Assembly: GCA_902575715.1 (NCBI GenBank)
Contig: CACGSI010000018.1
Coordinates: 1-21,494, forward strand
Source: an uncultured SAR324 cluster bacterium
Lineage (GTDB): Bacteria > SAR324 > NAC60-12
Direction of reading: 5' to 3'
Length of the DNA stretch: 21,494 bases
Position numbers and translations under genes: made by a program. The notes beneath the pieces are model-generated. The model did not search any database. It was not told the origin of the DNA and was given only the letters and a program-made list of their open reading frames with translations. The first letter of the stretch is position 1. Every line of letters begins with the position of its first letter. Shown here piece by piece: positions 1 through 7,349 of the stretch.

Positions 1-1
1 A

Positions 2-1309
2 AATTTTAAAAAAATTATAAGTATAACATTAGTTTTGGGTCTAGTTAGCAGTTCTGCGCTAGCTGCCACAAAAATTCATTGGTGGCATGCATTTAAAGGG
101 CGTTTGGGGACATTGTTGGCAGAACAAGTCGATCAGTTTAATGCTGCTCAGAGTGATTATGAGGTAATTCAAAATCGTAAAGGAAATTACTCAGAAACCT
201 TAAATGCTGGTATAGCTGCTTTCAGAGCCAAAAAACACCCGCATATCCTTATGGTTTTTGAGGTTGGTACGGCCTCAATGATGGCTGCAAAGGGAGCTAT
301 AAAACCAATGTATGAAGTAATGTACGAAGCAGGAGCAAAATTTGATCCAGATGGGTTCATTGGACCTGTAAAAGGTTACTACACTACAACTTCCGGTGAA
401 ATGCTTTCTATGCCTTATAATTCTTCTACTCCTGTTCTTTGGGTTAACAGAGATTCATTTAAAAAAGCTGGTATGAATCCTGATATGGATTTATCTACAT
501 GGCAAAAAGTTGGAACAGCTCTAGATAAGTTAAAGTCAACTGGACACAAATGTCCTTTGACTACAGCTTGGCAGAGCTGGGTCCACTTAGAGAACCTATC
601 TGCTTATCATAATGTTGCTTTTGCAACAAAAGAAAATGGATTTGCCGGAATGGATACTGAATTAGTTTTCAATGGTCCTATTCAAATAAAACATATACAA
701 GCTATGGGTGCTTGGGCTAAAGAAGGTAAATTTATTTATGCAGGAAGAAGAAATGAGGGTGGAAACGCATTTAGAGCAGGTGAATGCGCCCTATACACAG
801 AGTCATCTGCAGGATACGCAGGAATTAAGAAAAATGCTAAATTTGATTTTGAAATAAGACATTTACCATATTGGGAAGGAGTAAACGGAGCACCCCAAAA
901 TACTATAATTGGAGGATCATCACTATGGGTTTTGTCCGGTCATAATTCTAAAGAATATAAAGGTGTAGCGGCTTTTCTAAATTTCCTTTCTTCCCCGGTT
1001 ATTCAGGCTGCTTGGCATCAAAACACTGGTTATCTTCCAGTAACCCTTGTAGCAAGTCAAAAAACAAAAGAGTCTGGTTTTTATGACTCTAATCCCGGAA
1101 CAGACATAGCCGGGATCCAAATGACTCGTAAATCACCTACTTCTGTTTCTAAGGGACTCAGGCTAGGATCTTTTGATCAAATTCGTGGAATGATTGATGA
1201 GGAACTGGAGAATGTTTGGAGTGGTAAAAAATCTGCAAAGTCTGCACTTGATAGTGCAGTTAAGAGAGGTAATGTCCTACTTCGAAGATTTGAATCTTCA
1301 AATCGCTAG
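2..1309 (+). CDS. ugpB: UgpB, sn-glycerol-3-phosphate-binding protein, 5' partial (left copy)
   Basis: Periplasmic binding protein of the glycerol-3-phosphate / glycerophosphodiester ABC importer. The frame is open from base 2 and begins N-F-K-K followed by a hydrophobic stretch ending SSSALA, a typical Sec signal peptide. The Met start is therefore probably one or a few codons beyond the contig edge; a TTG at 35 would cut the signal peptide in half and is not credible. About 435 residues are visible, close to the usual UgpB length of about 440. The mature protein starts ATKIHWWHAFKG, typical of UgpB, and has the family-like MVFEVGTASMMAAKGAI and the C-terminal RLGSFDQIRGMIDEELE segments. It is identical to the right-end copy. 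In this copy the following ugpA is truncated, so no complete ugp transporter operon is attached. Confidence 0.9.
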   Translation, partial: NFKKIISITLVLGLVSSSALAATKIHWWHAFKGRLGTLLAEQVDQFNAAQSDYEVIQNRKGNYSETLNAGIAAFRAKKHPHILMVFEVGTASMMAAKGAIKPMYEVMYEAGAKFDPDGFIGPVKGYYTTTSGEMLSMPYNSSTPVLWVNRDSFKKAGMNPDMDLSTWQKVGTALDKLKSTGHKCPLTTAWQSWVHLENLSAYHNVAFATKENGFAGMDTELVFNGPIQIKHIQAMGAWAKEGKFIYAGRRNEGGNAFRAGECALYTESSAGYAGIKKNAKFDFEIRHLPYWEGVNGAPQNTIIGGSSLWVLSGHNSKEYKGVAAFLNFLSSPVIQAAWHQNTGYLPVTLVASQKTKESGFYDSNPGTDIAGIQMTRKSPTSVSKGLRLGSFDQIRGMIDEELENVWSGKKSAKSALDSAVKRGNVLLRRFESSNR

Positions 1310-1320
1310 TAATTATTTTT

Positions 1321-1348
1321 TGTGGAGACAAAATTAAATGTCTCCACA
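1321..1348 (+). terminator. Hairpin between ugpB and ugpA (left copy)
   Basis: A perfect 10-bp stem, TGTGGAGACA paired with TGTCTCCACA, closes an 8-base loop (aaattaaa). It starts 12 bases after the ugpB stop and ends 18 bases before the ATG of ugpA. No uninterrupted T run follows (aattatttattgtttc), so it is more likely a partial terminator or an mRNA-stabilising structure protecting the ugpB message than a full stop. Hairpins behind binding-protein genes commonly raise binding protein over permease. Confidence 0.75.
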
Positions 1349-1366
1349 AATTATTTATTGTTTCTG

Positions 1367-2068
1367 ATGGAAAAAAGAGTACATTTTAAGGGATGGGTTC
1401 TTCCAGCAATTCTAATAGCACCACAGTTATTTATAACTGCTGTTTTCTTTTTTTATCCAGCAGGGACTGCTATTTGGTGGTCTCTTTTTAATCCTGATCC
1501 ATTCGGATTAAGTACAAAATTTGTAGGGTTAGCTAACTTTGAATTTCTTTTTGCTGATCCTTATTACAAAGAAAGTTTCTACACTACAGCAATTTTTTCT
1601 TTTCTAGTAACTTTTTTTTCAATGGGGCTTGCACTTTTTCTTGCTGTTCTTGCCGACAGATTGTTAAAGAGTGCAGGAATTTATAAAACTCTCTTGATTT
1701 GGCCTTATGCGGTTGCACCAGCTATAGCTGGAATCCTTTGGATGTTTCTATTTGATACTCGCACTGGACTAATTTCATGGTATCTTGGATTACTCGGTTA
1801 TGATTGGAACCATCTATTAAATGAAAATGAAGCTATGGGGTTGGTAGTGACTGTATCAACTTGGAGTAGAGTAAGTTATAATTTTTTATTTTTTTTAGCT
1901 GGCTTACAAGCTATCCCCAAATCAATAATTGAGGCGGCAGCAATTGATGGTGCTAAATTTTGGAAGCGTTTTTGGACTATAGTTTTTCCTCTTTTATCAC
2001 CCATAACTTTTTTCTTAGTTGTTATGAACATTGTTTATGCATTTTTGAGATTGTTTCTAAAATATTGA
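1367..2068 (+). pseudogene. ugpA: Truncated UgpA permease (left copy), cut at the repeat boundary
   Basis: The first 226 residues are those of the intact UgpA at 19247-20128. After base 2046 the frame runs into unrelated sequence, adds LRLFLKY and stops at TGA, giving 233 residues instead of 293. The fragment keeps the first membrane segments and the cytoplasmic EAA loop (EAAAIDGAKFWKRFW), which contacts the ATPase, but loses the last membrane segment(s). It is unlikely to form a working permease. The start chosen is ATG 1367; a GTG at 1322 is in frame but lies inside the intergenic hairpin and would place 15 odd residues before the natural MEKRVHFKGW start. Confidence 0.85.
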
Positions 2069-2102
2069 GCTAAACTTTATTTATGTTTTTAAAGGTAATT
2101 TT

Positions 2103-3404
2103 ATGAATCCTAAATTTTACAATTTTAATACATTAAGTTTACATGGAGGTCAACGTCCAGATTCTACAACAGGTTCCCGTGCAGTTCCTATTTATCAAAC
2201 GACATCTTACGTTTTTCAAAGTAGTGATCATGCTGCGGCTCTATATAATTTAGAACAGGGTGGTCATATTTACAGCCGGATTTCTAATCCAACTGTGGCG
2301 GTACTAGAAGAAAGAATTGCAGCATTAGAGGGAGGAACAGGAGCAATTGCAACTGCTTCTGGACAAAGTGCCTTGTTTTCTACTATAGCTACTTTGCTGA
2401 GTCAAGGGAACCACATAGTGTCTTCTGCTTCACTATATGGAGGAAGTATAAATCTTTTTCAGAATACGTTGCCTCGTTTTGGCATTAAAACAACTTTTGT
2501 CAACCCACGAAAACCTAAGGAGTTTAAAAATGCAATTCGCAAAGATACGCGTTTAATTTTTGGAGAAATAATTGGTAATCCAGGTCTAGAAATTTTAGAT
2601 GTACCAAAAATAGCGGAAATAGCCCATGCAGCAGGATTACCTTTACTAATCGATGGGACTTTTAATACTCCTTATTTGTGCAGTGCTTTGAGGTTAGGAG
2701 CTGATTTAGTCACTCATTCAGTTACCAAATGGATGGGTGGTCATGGAGTAGCTATTGGAGGTGTAGTAGTAGAGGGAGGAAAATTTAATTGGGATATAGA
2801 AGGTAAGTTCCCAACTATTACTGAACCTTACTCAGGATTCGACGGTATAAAATTTTTTGAGGAATTTGGACCACAGGCTTTTTCAATGCGCATGCGGTCT
2901 GAGATAATGAGAGATTTTGGTCCTTCCATGAGTCCACAAAATGCATTTTATATCTTACAAGGACTAGAGACTCTCCCAATCAGAATGGAAAAACATATTA
3001 GCAATACAAAAATTATTCTGGAATTTCTAAAAGGAAACGATAATGTCGCTTGGGTATCGCATCCTAGTTTATCAGATCATCCAGATTACAAAATAGCTAG
3101 TAAAATTCTACCTAAAGGTGCAGGTTCAGTTATCGTTTTTGGAATAAAAGGTGGCCGTGATGCAGGATCTAAGTTTATTAATTCAGTAAAACTGGCTTCT
3201 CATTTGGCTAACGTCGGTGACGCAAAAACACTTGTAATTCACCCCGCAAGTACTACTCATGCTCAAATGGATAAAGATAAAATGAAAAAAGCAGGATTGA
3301 CCGAAGATATGATTCGGCTCTCTGTTGGGATAGAGGATGCAGATGATCTAATTGATGACTTTAAGCAGGCTTTAAGGAAATCAGTCAAAATTTCTAAAAA
3401 TTAA
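2103..3404 (+). CDS. metY: MetY, O-acetylhomoserine sulfhydrylase
   Basis: PLP-dependent enzyme of the Cys/Met metabolism family. It makes homocysteine from O-acetylhomoserine and sulfide in the cytoplasm (methanethiol may also be used). At 433 residues it has MetY length, longer than MetB/MetC/MetZ (about 380-400). Visible marks are the N-terminal LHGGQRPDSTTGSRAVPIYQ, YSRISNPT near residue 57, Asp184 in LLIDGTFNTP (pyridine nitrogen contact) and Lys209 in HSVTKWMGGHG as the PLP lysine. The MetY-type insertion around 235-275 (EPYSGFDG...FGPSMSPQNAF) is present. A weak SD (aaagg) precedes ATG 2103. The start lies only 56 bases beyond the inverted-repeat junction, so its native promoter may have been replaced. 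The next gene starts 2 bases after its stop. MetZ is the main alternative, less likely on length and insertion. Confidence 0.93.
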   Translation: MNPKFYNFNTLSLHGGQRPDSTTGSRAVPIYQTTSYVFQSSDHAAALYNLEQGGHIYSRISNPTVAVLEERIAALEGGTGAIATASGQSALFSTIATLLSQGNHIVSSASLYGGSINLFQNTLPRFGIKTTFVNPRKPKEFKNAIRKDTRLIFGEIIGNPGLEILDVPKIAEIAHAAGLPLLIDGTFNTPYLCSALRLGADLVTHSVTKWMGGHGVAIGGVVVEGGKFNWDIEGKFPTITEPYSGFDGIKFFEEFGPQAFSMRMRSEIMRDFGPSMSPQNAFYILQGLETLPIRMEKHISNTKIILEFLKGNDNVAWVSHPSLSDHPDYKIASKILPKGAGSVIVFGIKGGRDAGSKFINSVKLASHLANVGDAKTLVIHPASTTHAQMDKDKMKKAGLTEDMIRLSVGIEDADDLIDDFKQALRKSVKISKN

Positions 3405-3406
3405 AT

Positions 3407-4222
3407 ATGATAATTTTTGTAAAATCAAATTCAGAGAAAATAAAAATTTTTGCTTCAACAGGAGGGAAAACATTCGATCCGGAACAACCCACAATAATAT
3501 TCCTTCATGGAGCAGGAATGGATCACACAGTCTGGAGTTTACAATCCAGATACTTTGCCCATCGAAATTATTCCGTTTTAGCCATTGACTTTCCAGGAAA
3601 TGGAAGATCAGAAGGTAATTGCCTAAAAAGTGTTGAAGAAATGGCAGATTGGGTACATAGTTTAATTATTAGTGCAGGTTTAAAATCAGCAATCTTAGTC
3701 GGACACTCTATGGGAGCTCTTGTAGCATTGGAATTTGCGTATCGATATTCTAAATTTATTAATGGATTATGTTTAATCGGGGTTTCTGCAGAAATGCCAG
3801 TTAATGAATATTTATTAGATGCTGCAACAAACGACAATCCTTTGGCATATGATTTGATAACTTCATGGAGTCACGGACAAGATGGACATTTTGGTAAGGC
3901 ACCTGTACCAGGGCTATCTTTGATAAGTGGAGGAAAAGCTTTGATGAGATCTTTACCAAAAGGTTCTCTGGGTGCTGGCCTAAATGCATGTAATATATAT
4001 AAAAATGGATTAACTGCAGCTAGAGGTGTTTTATGTCCTACAAAATGTATTTTGGCTAGTGATGATAAAATGACACCTTTACGAAAAGGGAAAGAAATGG
4101 GGGCCCTGATTAAAGGCTCCAGCATAAAAATTATTAAAGAGTGTGGACATATGATAATGCTGGAGAAATCTGATGAGTGTCTAGAAGCTCTTAAGTCTCA
4201 TTTTCAAAATATTAAATTTTAA
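3407..4222 (+). CDS. Alpha/beta hydrolase
   Basis: Cytoplasmic alpha/beta-hydrolase-fold protein of 271 residues; substrate unknown. It has the oxyanion-hole motif HGAG (34-37), the nucleophile elbow GHSMG with Ser101, an acid at Asp219 or Asp220 (ILASDDKMTP) and a catalytic His248 (CGHMIMLE). The region around residues 132-205 forms the variable cap. It is too short and too dissimilar to be the acetyltransferase MetX, although it sits 2 bases after metY and is surely co-transcribed. A role in clearing a thioester or ester by-product of sulfur metabolism is possible but nothing in the sequence shows it. No signal peptide. Its 3' end converges on the MBL-fold gene 24 bases away. Confidence 0.88.
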   Translation: MIIFVKSNSEKIKIFASTGGKTFDPEQPTIIFLHGAGMDHTVWSLQSRYFAHRNYSVLAIDFPGNGRSEGNCLKSVEEMADWVHSLIISAGLKSAILVGHSMGALVALEFAYRYSKFINGLCLIGVSAEMPVNEYLLDAATNDNPLAYDLITSWSHGQDGHFGKAPVPGLSLISGGKALMRSLPKGSLGAGLNACNIYKNGLTAARGVLCPTKCILASDDKMTPLRKGKEMGALIKGSSIKIIKECGHMIMLEKSDECLEALKSHFQNIKF

Positions 4223-4246
4223 TTACAACAAAATTTTTTCAAAAAT

Positions 4247-5122
4247 TCACCCTAGCTTTACTTCAAGATTTTTCCAAGAAAGTATTTTATTTTTTATATC
4301 AAATGTCATAAGATCTTCACCAATAAGAATGTGGCCTTTAAAATCTTTTGAAACTTTTTTTAAAAGTTTTTTACGATCGAACTTTGGGGGCGCAAAATGA
4401 GTTAACATAAGTAATCCTACATTCGCTAAAGAGGCAATTTTGCCAACCTCACTGTCGAGTGTGTGGTAAGAAGCAACATTTTTTATGGTTTGAAGCGTTC
4501 TAATTCCATCAATAACAGGCATTTCATTATGTATAAAAACTTCATGTAAAAGCAAATCTGCACCTTTTGCGGCTTCTATTAATGCCGGGCAAAATTTTGT
4601 ATCTCCACTAATAACTACTTTCCCAAGAGGATTTTCAAAAACAAACCCAAATGCTTTCTTTACTGGGTGATGAAGTACTTCAACTGTTTTTACAATTAAA
4701 CCATTAAAATCAATTATTGTACCATCATCTATTTCTGTTACATCGACATGCAGAGCCTTGGTAGAAGGTCTCCTTTCGTGAGCTATTCTTTGTTCTAATT
4801 CTGGTTTCCAAAGTTTCATTAATTTGTTTAAATATATTTTAGTGCCAACTGGTCCAAAAATTTTTTGTGGTCTTGATCTCCCTTGATGCCAGCTTGAAAT
4901 GATTAGTTGAAATAAATCTACAATATGGTCAGAATGTAAATGAGTTAGAATTAAAGCGTCGATTTCAGATCCTTTTACTCCATGTTCTAATAACCGTTGA
5001 GTGACTCCTGATCCACAATCAATCAATATTCTATTTCCTTCGCCGCAATCAATTAGGGCAGAAGGTCCGTATCTAACCAAATCAACAGAAGGGCATCCAC
5101 TTCCTAAAATTGTCAATTTCAT
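4247..5122 (-). CDS. MBL-fold metal-dependent hydrolase (RNase Z-like group)
   Basis: Metallo-beta-lactamase-fold hydrolase of 291 residues, of the RNase Z / arylsulfatase-like subgroup. Two-metal ligands are visible: His61, His63, Asp65 and His66 in THLHSDH, a His at 151/152 (VLHHPV), Asp174 in ISGDTKF and His242 in MLTHFAPP. The N-terminus MKLTILGSGCPS and the long stretch between motifs 1 and 2 are usual for this subgroup. I see no flexible exosite arm that would mark a true tRNase Z, so the substrate is open (phosphodiester, sulfate ester or lactone). No signal peptide. Start is ATG 5122. A candidate promoter with a consensus -10 lies at 5197-5224 and is flanked by an inverted repeat. Confidence 0.85.
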   Translation of the reverse strand: MKLTILGSGCPSVDLVRYGPSALIDCGEGNRILIDCGSGVTQRLLEHGVKGSEIDALILTHLHSDHIVDLFQLIISSWHQGRSRPQKIFGPVGTKIYLNKLMKLWKPELEQRIAHERRPSTKALHVDVTEIDDGTIIDFNGLIVKTVEVLHHPVKKAFGFVFENPLGKVVISGDTKFCPALIEAAKGADLLLHEVFIHNEMPVIDGIRTLQTIKNVASYHTLDSEVGKIASLANVGLLMLTHFAPPKFDRKKLLKKVSKDFKGHILIGEDLMTFDIKNKILSWKNLEVKLG

Positions 5123-5172
5123 CTACTTTTTTTATTAATTTTGTGAATTATACTTTCTCAATCAAAATAGAA

Positions 5173-5211
5173 ATTCCTTGATCTACTTGCCTGCGCATTA
5201 TATCAAGGAAT
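5173..5211. promoter_or_regulatory. Inverted repeat spanning the MBL-gene promoter; candidate operator
   Basis: The arms ATTCCTTGAT (5173-5182) and ATCAAGGAAT (5202-5211) match perfectly and are 19 bases apart. On the - strand the upstream arm abuts and overlaps the -10 box, and the downstream arm falls about 8-18 bases after the expected start of transcription. The pair therefore brackets the -10 box and start point as a repressor operator would. It could instead fold in the RNA, but one arm would mostly lie upstream of the start site. Confidence 0.5.
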
Positions 5212-5224
5212 AGTATTGTGCTAA
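5197..5224 (-). promoter_or_regulatory. Candidate sigma-70 promoter for the MBL-fold gene
   Basis: Read on the - strand: TTAGCA (5224-5219), a 16-base spacer, then a perfect TATAAT (5202-5197). The start of transcription would be near 5190, giving a leader of about 68 bases before ATG 5122. The -10 is consensus and the -35 only partial. AT-rich DNA produces such matches by chance, but the coincidence with the dyad supports it. Confidence 0.45.
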
Positions 5225-5748
5225 ATTTTAATTCTATTATTGCTGAGAAAAACGAGTATCTTACTATTCCAAAGTGTTCTTTGTAGAGACAAAAACACCG
5301 TTTTTATTGAAGCTCTTATTGTTATTAGAAATTTTTAAAATTATTAAGAATAGCTAAAAAGAGAGAAGTAAAACTCCATTCATTTAAAAAATTTGTACCA
5401 TTTGTATAAAAAGTTTACTATGAGTCAACAATTTTTTAAACGGATTAAAAATATTTTATTGATTATTTTAAATCTTTTTTTGAAAAATTATACATAAATA
5501 TCTGATAGATTGAAGATGTAATTTTTTTTGCAATACCAATAGCCATGGCTTATAAGCTGATAATAGCTAAACATAAAGTTGTTTTTTTGAATATAAATAG
5601 TTTTTTTGATTTAAGAAAAAATAAAATTAATTTTAAAAAAATTTTTTTTACAAAAATTTTAATCCAGCAAATTAACTGAAGCAAATTTTAAAAAAAGTAT
5701 GTATTTATATTTGATAATTTAATTTATCCTGAAAATTTCTAAACTAAT

Positions 5749-5777
5749 TTGCATTTAAATGTTAATTTATATAGAAT
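5749..5777 (+). promoter_or_regulatory. Candidate promoter for the DUF1185-EthD unit
   Basis: TTGCAT (5749-5754), a 17-base spacer and TAGAAT (5772-5777) lie just upstream of the gene at 5811. Transcription would start near 5784 and leave a leader of about 27 bases containing the AGGAG ribosome site. It is a near-consensus arrangement in a very AT-rich background. Confidence 0.38.
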
Positions 5778-5810
5778 CTCTATTTTAAATTATTTTACTA
5801 ATAGGAGTAA

Positions 5811-6353
5811 ATGAAACCAATTATAAGAAAAATTGTAATACAATTGGAAGAAATCCATAATGAAATTGAGCAAAAGGTTAATCCACCATCGAGAAAGGTT
5901 TCTGTTGTCGCAGTAATCAAAAATCCTTATGCTAAACGGTATGTTGAAGATCTTGAAGAACTATATGATTTAGGTTCAGAAATAGGAGGTTTTCTGGCAG
6001 AAAGAGGAGTTCAATCACTAGGCGTAAAACCTTCTGATATTCTAAGCTATGGTAAAGGATCAATTGTAGGATTAGATGGTGAAATTGAGCACGCAGCAGC
6101 AATATTGCATCCACGATTTGGAAAACCAGTGCGGGCAGCTGTAGAAAAAGGAGATGATATTATTCCATCCACAAAAAAAATGGGAGGACCGGGGGCATCA
6201 CTTGTTATTCCTTTAACAAATAAAGACAGTATTTGGAGTTTTGACCATATGGATTCGACAGAAATATCAGTACCGGATTCTCCTCGATCAGATGAGATTA
6301 TTGTAGCGTTAGCATTGGCGGATAGTGGAAGACCGCTTGCTCGAACTAAATAG
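5811..6353 (+). CDS. DUF1185 'amino acid synthesis' family protein
   Basis: A 180-residue protein resembling the AA_synth / DUF1185 family (PF06684), whose function is poorly defined despite the name. Family-like stretches are VVAVIKNPYAKRYVEDLEEL (about 32-51), SYGKGSIVGLDGEIEHAAAILHPRFGKPVR (about 79-108) and the glycine-rich KKMGGPGASLVIPL. It is soluble, with no signal peptide. An AGGAG site (5803-5807) five bases before the ATG fixes the start. It is co-directional with the EthD-domain gene 25 bases downstream, a pairing that suggests a small catabolic or detoxifying unit. Recognised by memory of the family only. Confidence 0.8.
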   Translation: MKPIIRKIVIQLEEIHNEIEQKVNPPSRKVSVVAVIKNPYAKRYVEDLEELYDLGSEIGGFLAERGVQSLGVKPSDILSYGKGSIVGLDGEIEHAAAILHPRFGKPVRAAVEKGDDIIPSTKKMGGPGASLVIPLTNKDSIWSFDHMDSTEISVPDSPRSDEIIVALALADSGRPLARTK

Positions 6354-6378
6354 TATTTTAAATTATTGGAGGTAATAA

Positions 6379-6687
6379 ATGTTTAAAGCAATGATTTTGC
6401 TCAAGAGAAAAGATCAATTGTCTCATCGTGAATTCAAAAATTGGTGGATAGGGGAGCATGCTAGATTAGCTATTCAATTGCCTGGATTAAAAAAATTATG
6501 TTTCAATCCCGCAAAAGATGAGAATGCAGTATATGATGGTGTTGCAGAACTTTGGTTTGATTCTGAGGAAAGTTTTGTAAAGGCATATGAAACTGAACTA
6601 GGGAAGGCTGTAGCTGAAGATTCATTAGCGCATGTCGAACGAAGAGACCGTTTGTTTGTAGAGGAGAACGAACTACTAAAATTATAA
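6379..6687 (+). CDS. EthD-domain small protein
   Basis: A 102-residue dimeric alpha/beta-barrel-type protein of the EthD family (PF07110). It opens FKAMILLKRKDQLSHREFKNWW, with the family's WW..EHA segment (WWIGEHARLA), and continues with LPGLKKLCFNP, VYDGVAELWFDS and a C-terminal strand VERRDRLFVEE. These proteins are small stand-alone catalytic or chaperone-like units next to degradation genes; the substrate here is unknown. A strong GGAGG (6368-6372) sits six bases before ATG 6379. Probably co-transcribed with the DUF1185 gene. AT-rich sequence follows, with only a weak stem (ttttaag/cttaaaa) after the stop. Confidence 0.82.
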   Translation: MFKAMILLKRKDQLSHREFKNWWIGEHARLAIQLPGLKKLCFNPAKDENAVYDGVAELWFDSEESFVKAYETELGKAVAEDSLAHVERRDRLFVEENELLKL

Positions 6688-6833
6688 TTTTAAGTCAGGC
6701 TTTAGGTATTGGCTTAAAAATTTTCTAATCTTTTTTTCAATTGGTTTTGTAAATATAGAGATAAAATAATTCCAAGTATATTTCCAAAATAAATTAAACC
6801 CTAAATATATTAATTTTGATAAAAACATTAATA

Positions 6834-7283
6834 ATGAAAAATAAAAAATTAATTATTTTATTAGTCATTTTTTCTATAATTCTTATAAATAAAGTAGCTT
6901 TTTCTGATTCTGCTGGAATAATCAAATATAGACAAAACATGATGAAAGCTACTGCGGGACATATGGGAACAATTTCAGGTATTTTAAAAAACAATTTACC
7001 ATATAAAAATCATATTATCGATCATGCTTATTCTTTAATGGTTTTGAGCAAAATGACAATCAAGATCTTTCCTGAGGGTACAGATGAAGGTAGAACAAGA
7101 GCAAAAAAAATTATTTGGAAGAATTGGCCTAAATTTGAAAAATCATCGCAAAATTTTGTTGATGAAACCACAAGGCTTTTTCAAGTAGCAAAAGATGGGG
7201 ACATTAAAGAAATTGCATTACAAATTAGAAAAACAGGTAAAACTTGTAGTGGTTGTCATAGAAATTTTAGAAAAAGAGACTAA
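6834..7283 (+). CDS. Cytochrome c' (class II c-type cytochrome)
   Basis: An exported mono-heme cytochrome of 149 residues. The N-terminus MKNKK plus a hydrophobic core ending VAFS|DS is a Sec signal peptide. The mature part is helical and ends with a single heme site CSGCH (138-142) within CSGCHRNFRKR, the C-terminal position and CxxCHxxFR pattern of cytochrome c' (PF01322). His142 would be the proximal heme ligand. ATG 6834 is chosen over an in-frame TTG at 6816, which would put MIKTLI before the charged start of the signal peptide. Usual roles are NO binding or electron transfer in the periplasm. It precedes the di-heme cytochrome by 66 bases, so the two may form a respiratory pair. Confidence 0.88.
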   Translation: MKNKKLIILLVIFSIILINKVAFSDSAGIIKYRQNMMKATAGHMGTISGILKNNLPYKNHIIDHAYSLMVLSKMTIKIFPEGTDEGRTRAKKIIWKNWPKFEKSSQNFVDETTRLFQVAKDGDIKEIALQIRKTGKTCSGCHRNFRKRD

Positions 7284-7349
7284 AATTTATAAAAAATTTC
7301 TTAAAAAAAAATTATACAATTTTTAAGTAAAATATAATTAAAATAGAAT

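Larger units (their letters stand above)
1..2046 (+). repeat. Left arm of a 2046-bp terminal inverted repeat
   Basis: Base x in this arm pairs with base 21495-x at the other end of the window. The encoded proteins are identical in both arms and I found no base difference, synonymous sites and intergenic hairpin included. Identity stops at 2046: after the shared run gcattttt this arm continues gagattg, whereas the right arm (read on its coding strand) continues tgatacg. The arm holds nearly all of ugpB and the first 226 codons of ugpA. Perfect identity means a very recent duplication, gene conversion, or an assembly/amplification chimera. The symmetrical contig ends favour one repeat unit having been used at both ends of an assembly path. 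Confidence 0.97.
5123..5810. other. 688-base AT-rich intergenic region between divergent genes
   Basis: The spacer between the MBL-fold gene (-) and the DUF1185 gene (+) is far longer than any other in the window. It is dense in A and T runs and has no convincing open frame, tRNA or known riboswitch. It holds a promoter and dyad for the - strand gene (5173-5224), a 10-bp palindrome AGCCATGGCT at 5541-5550 and a candidate promoter for the + strand gene (5749-5777). The stretch 5225-5740 is otherwise unexplained. Confidence 0.6.

Noticed and set aside
3407..4222. MetX homoserine acetyltransferase next to metY
   Set aside because: The protein is about 100 residues too short and has a generic hydrolase pattern (HGAG, GHSMG) without MetX-like segments.
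5420..5497. 25-codon hydrophobic open frame in the long spacer
   Set aside because: No ribosome site, and its Phe/Leu/Ile/Lys/Asn bias is what random AT-rich DNA gives.
6690..6720. Terminator after the EthD gene (ttttaag/cttaaaa)
   Set aside because: A 7-bp stem of mostly A-T pairs with an 18-base loop is too weak to call in this base composition.
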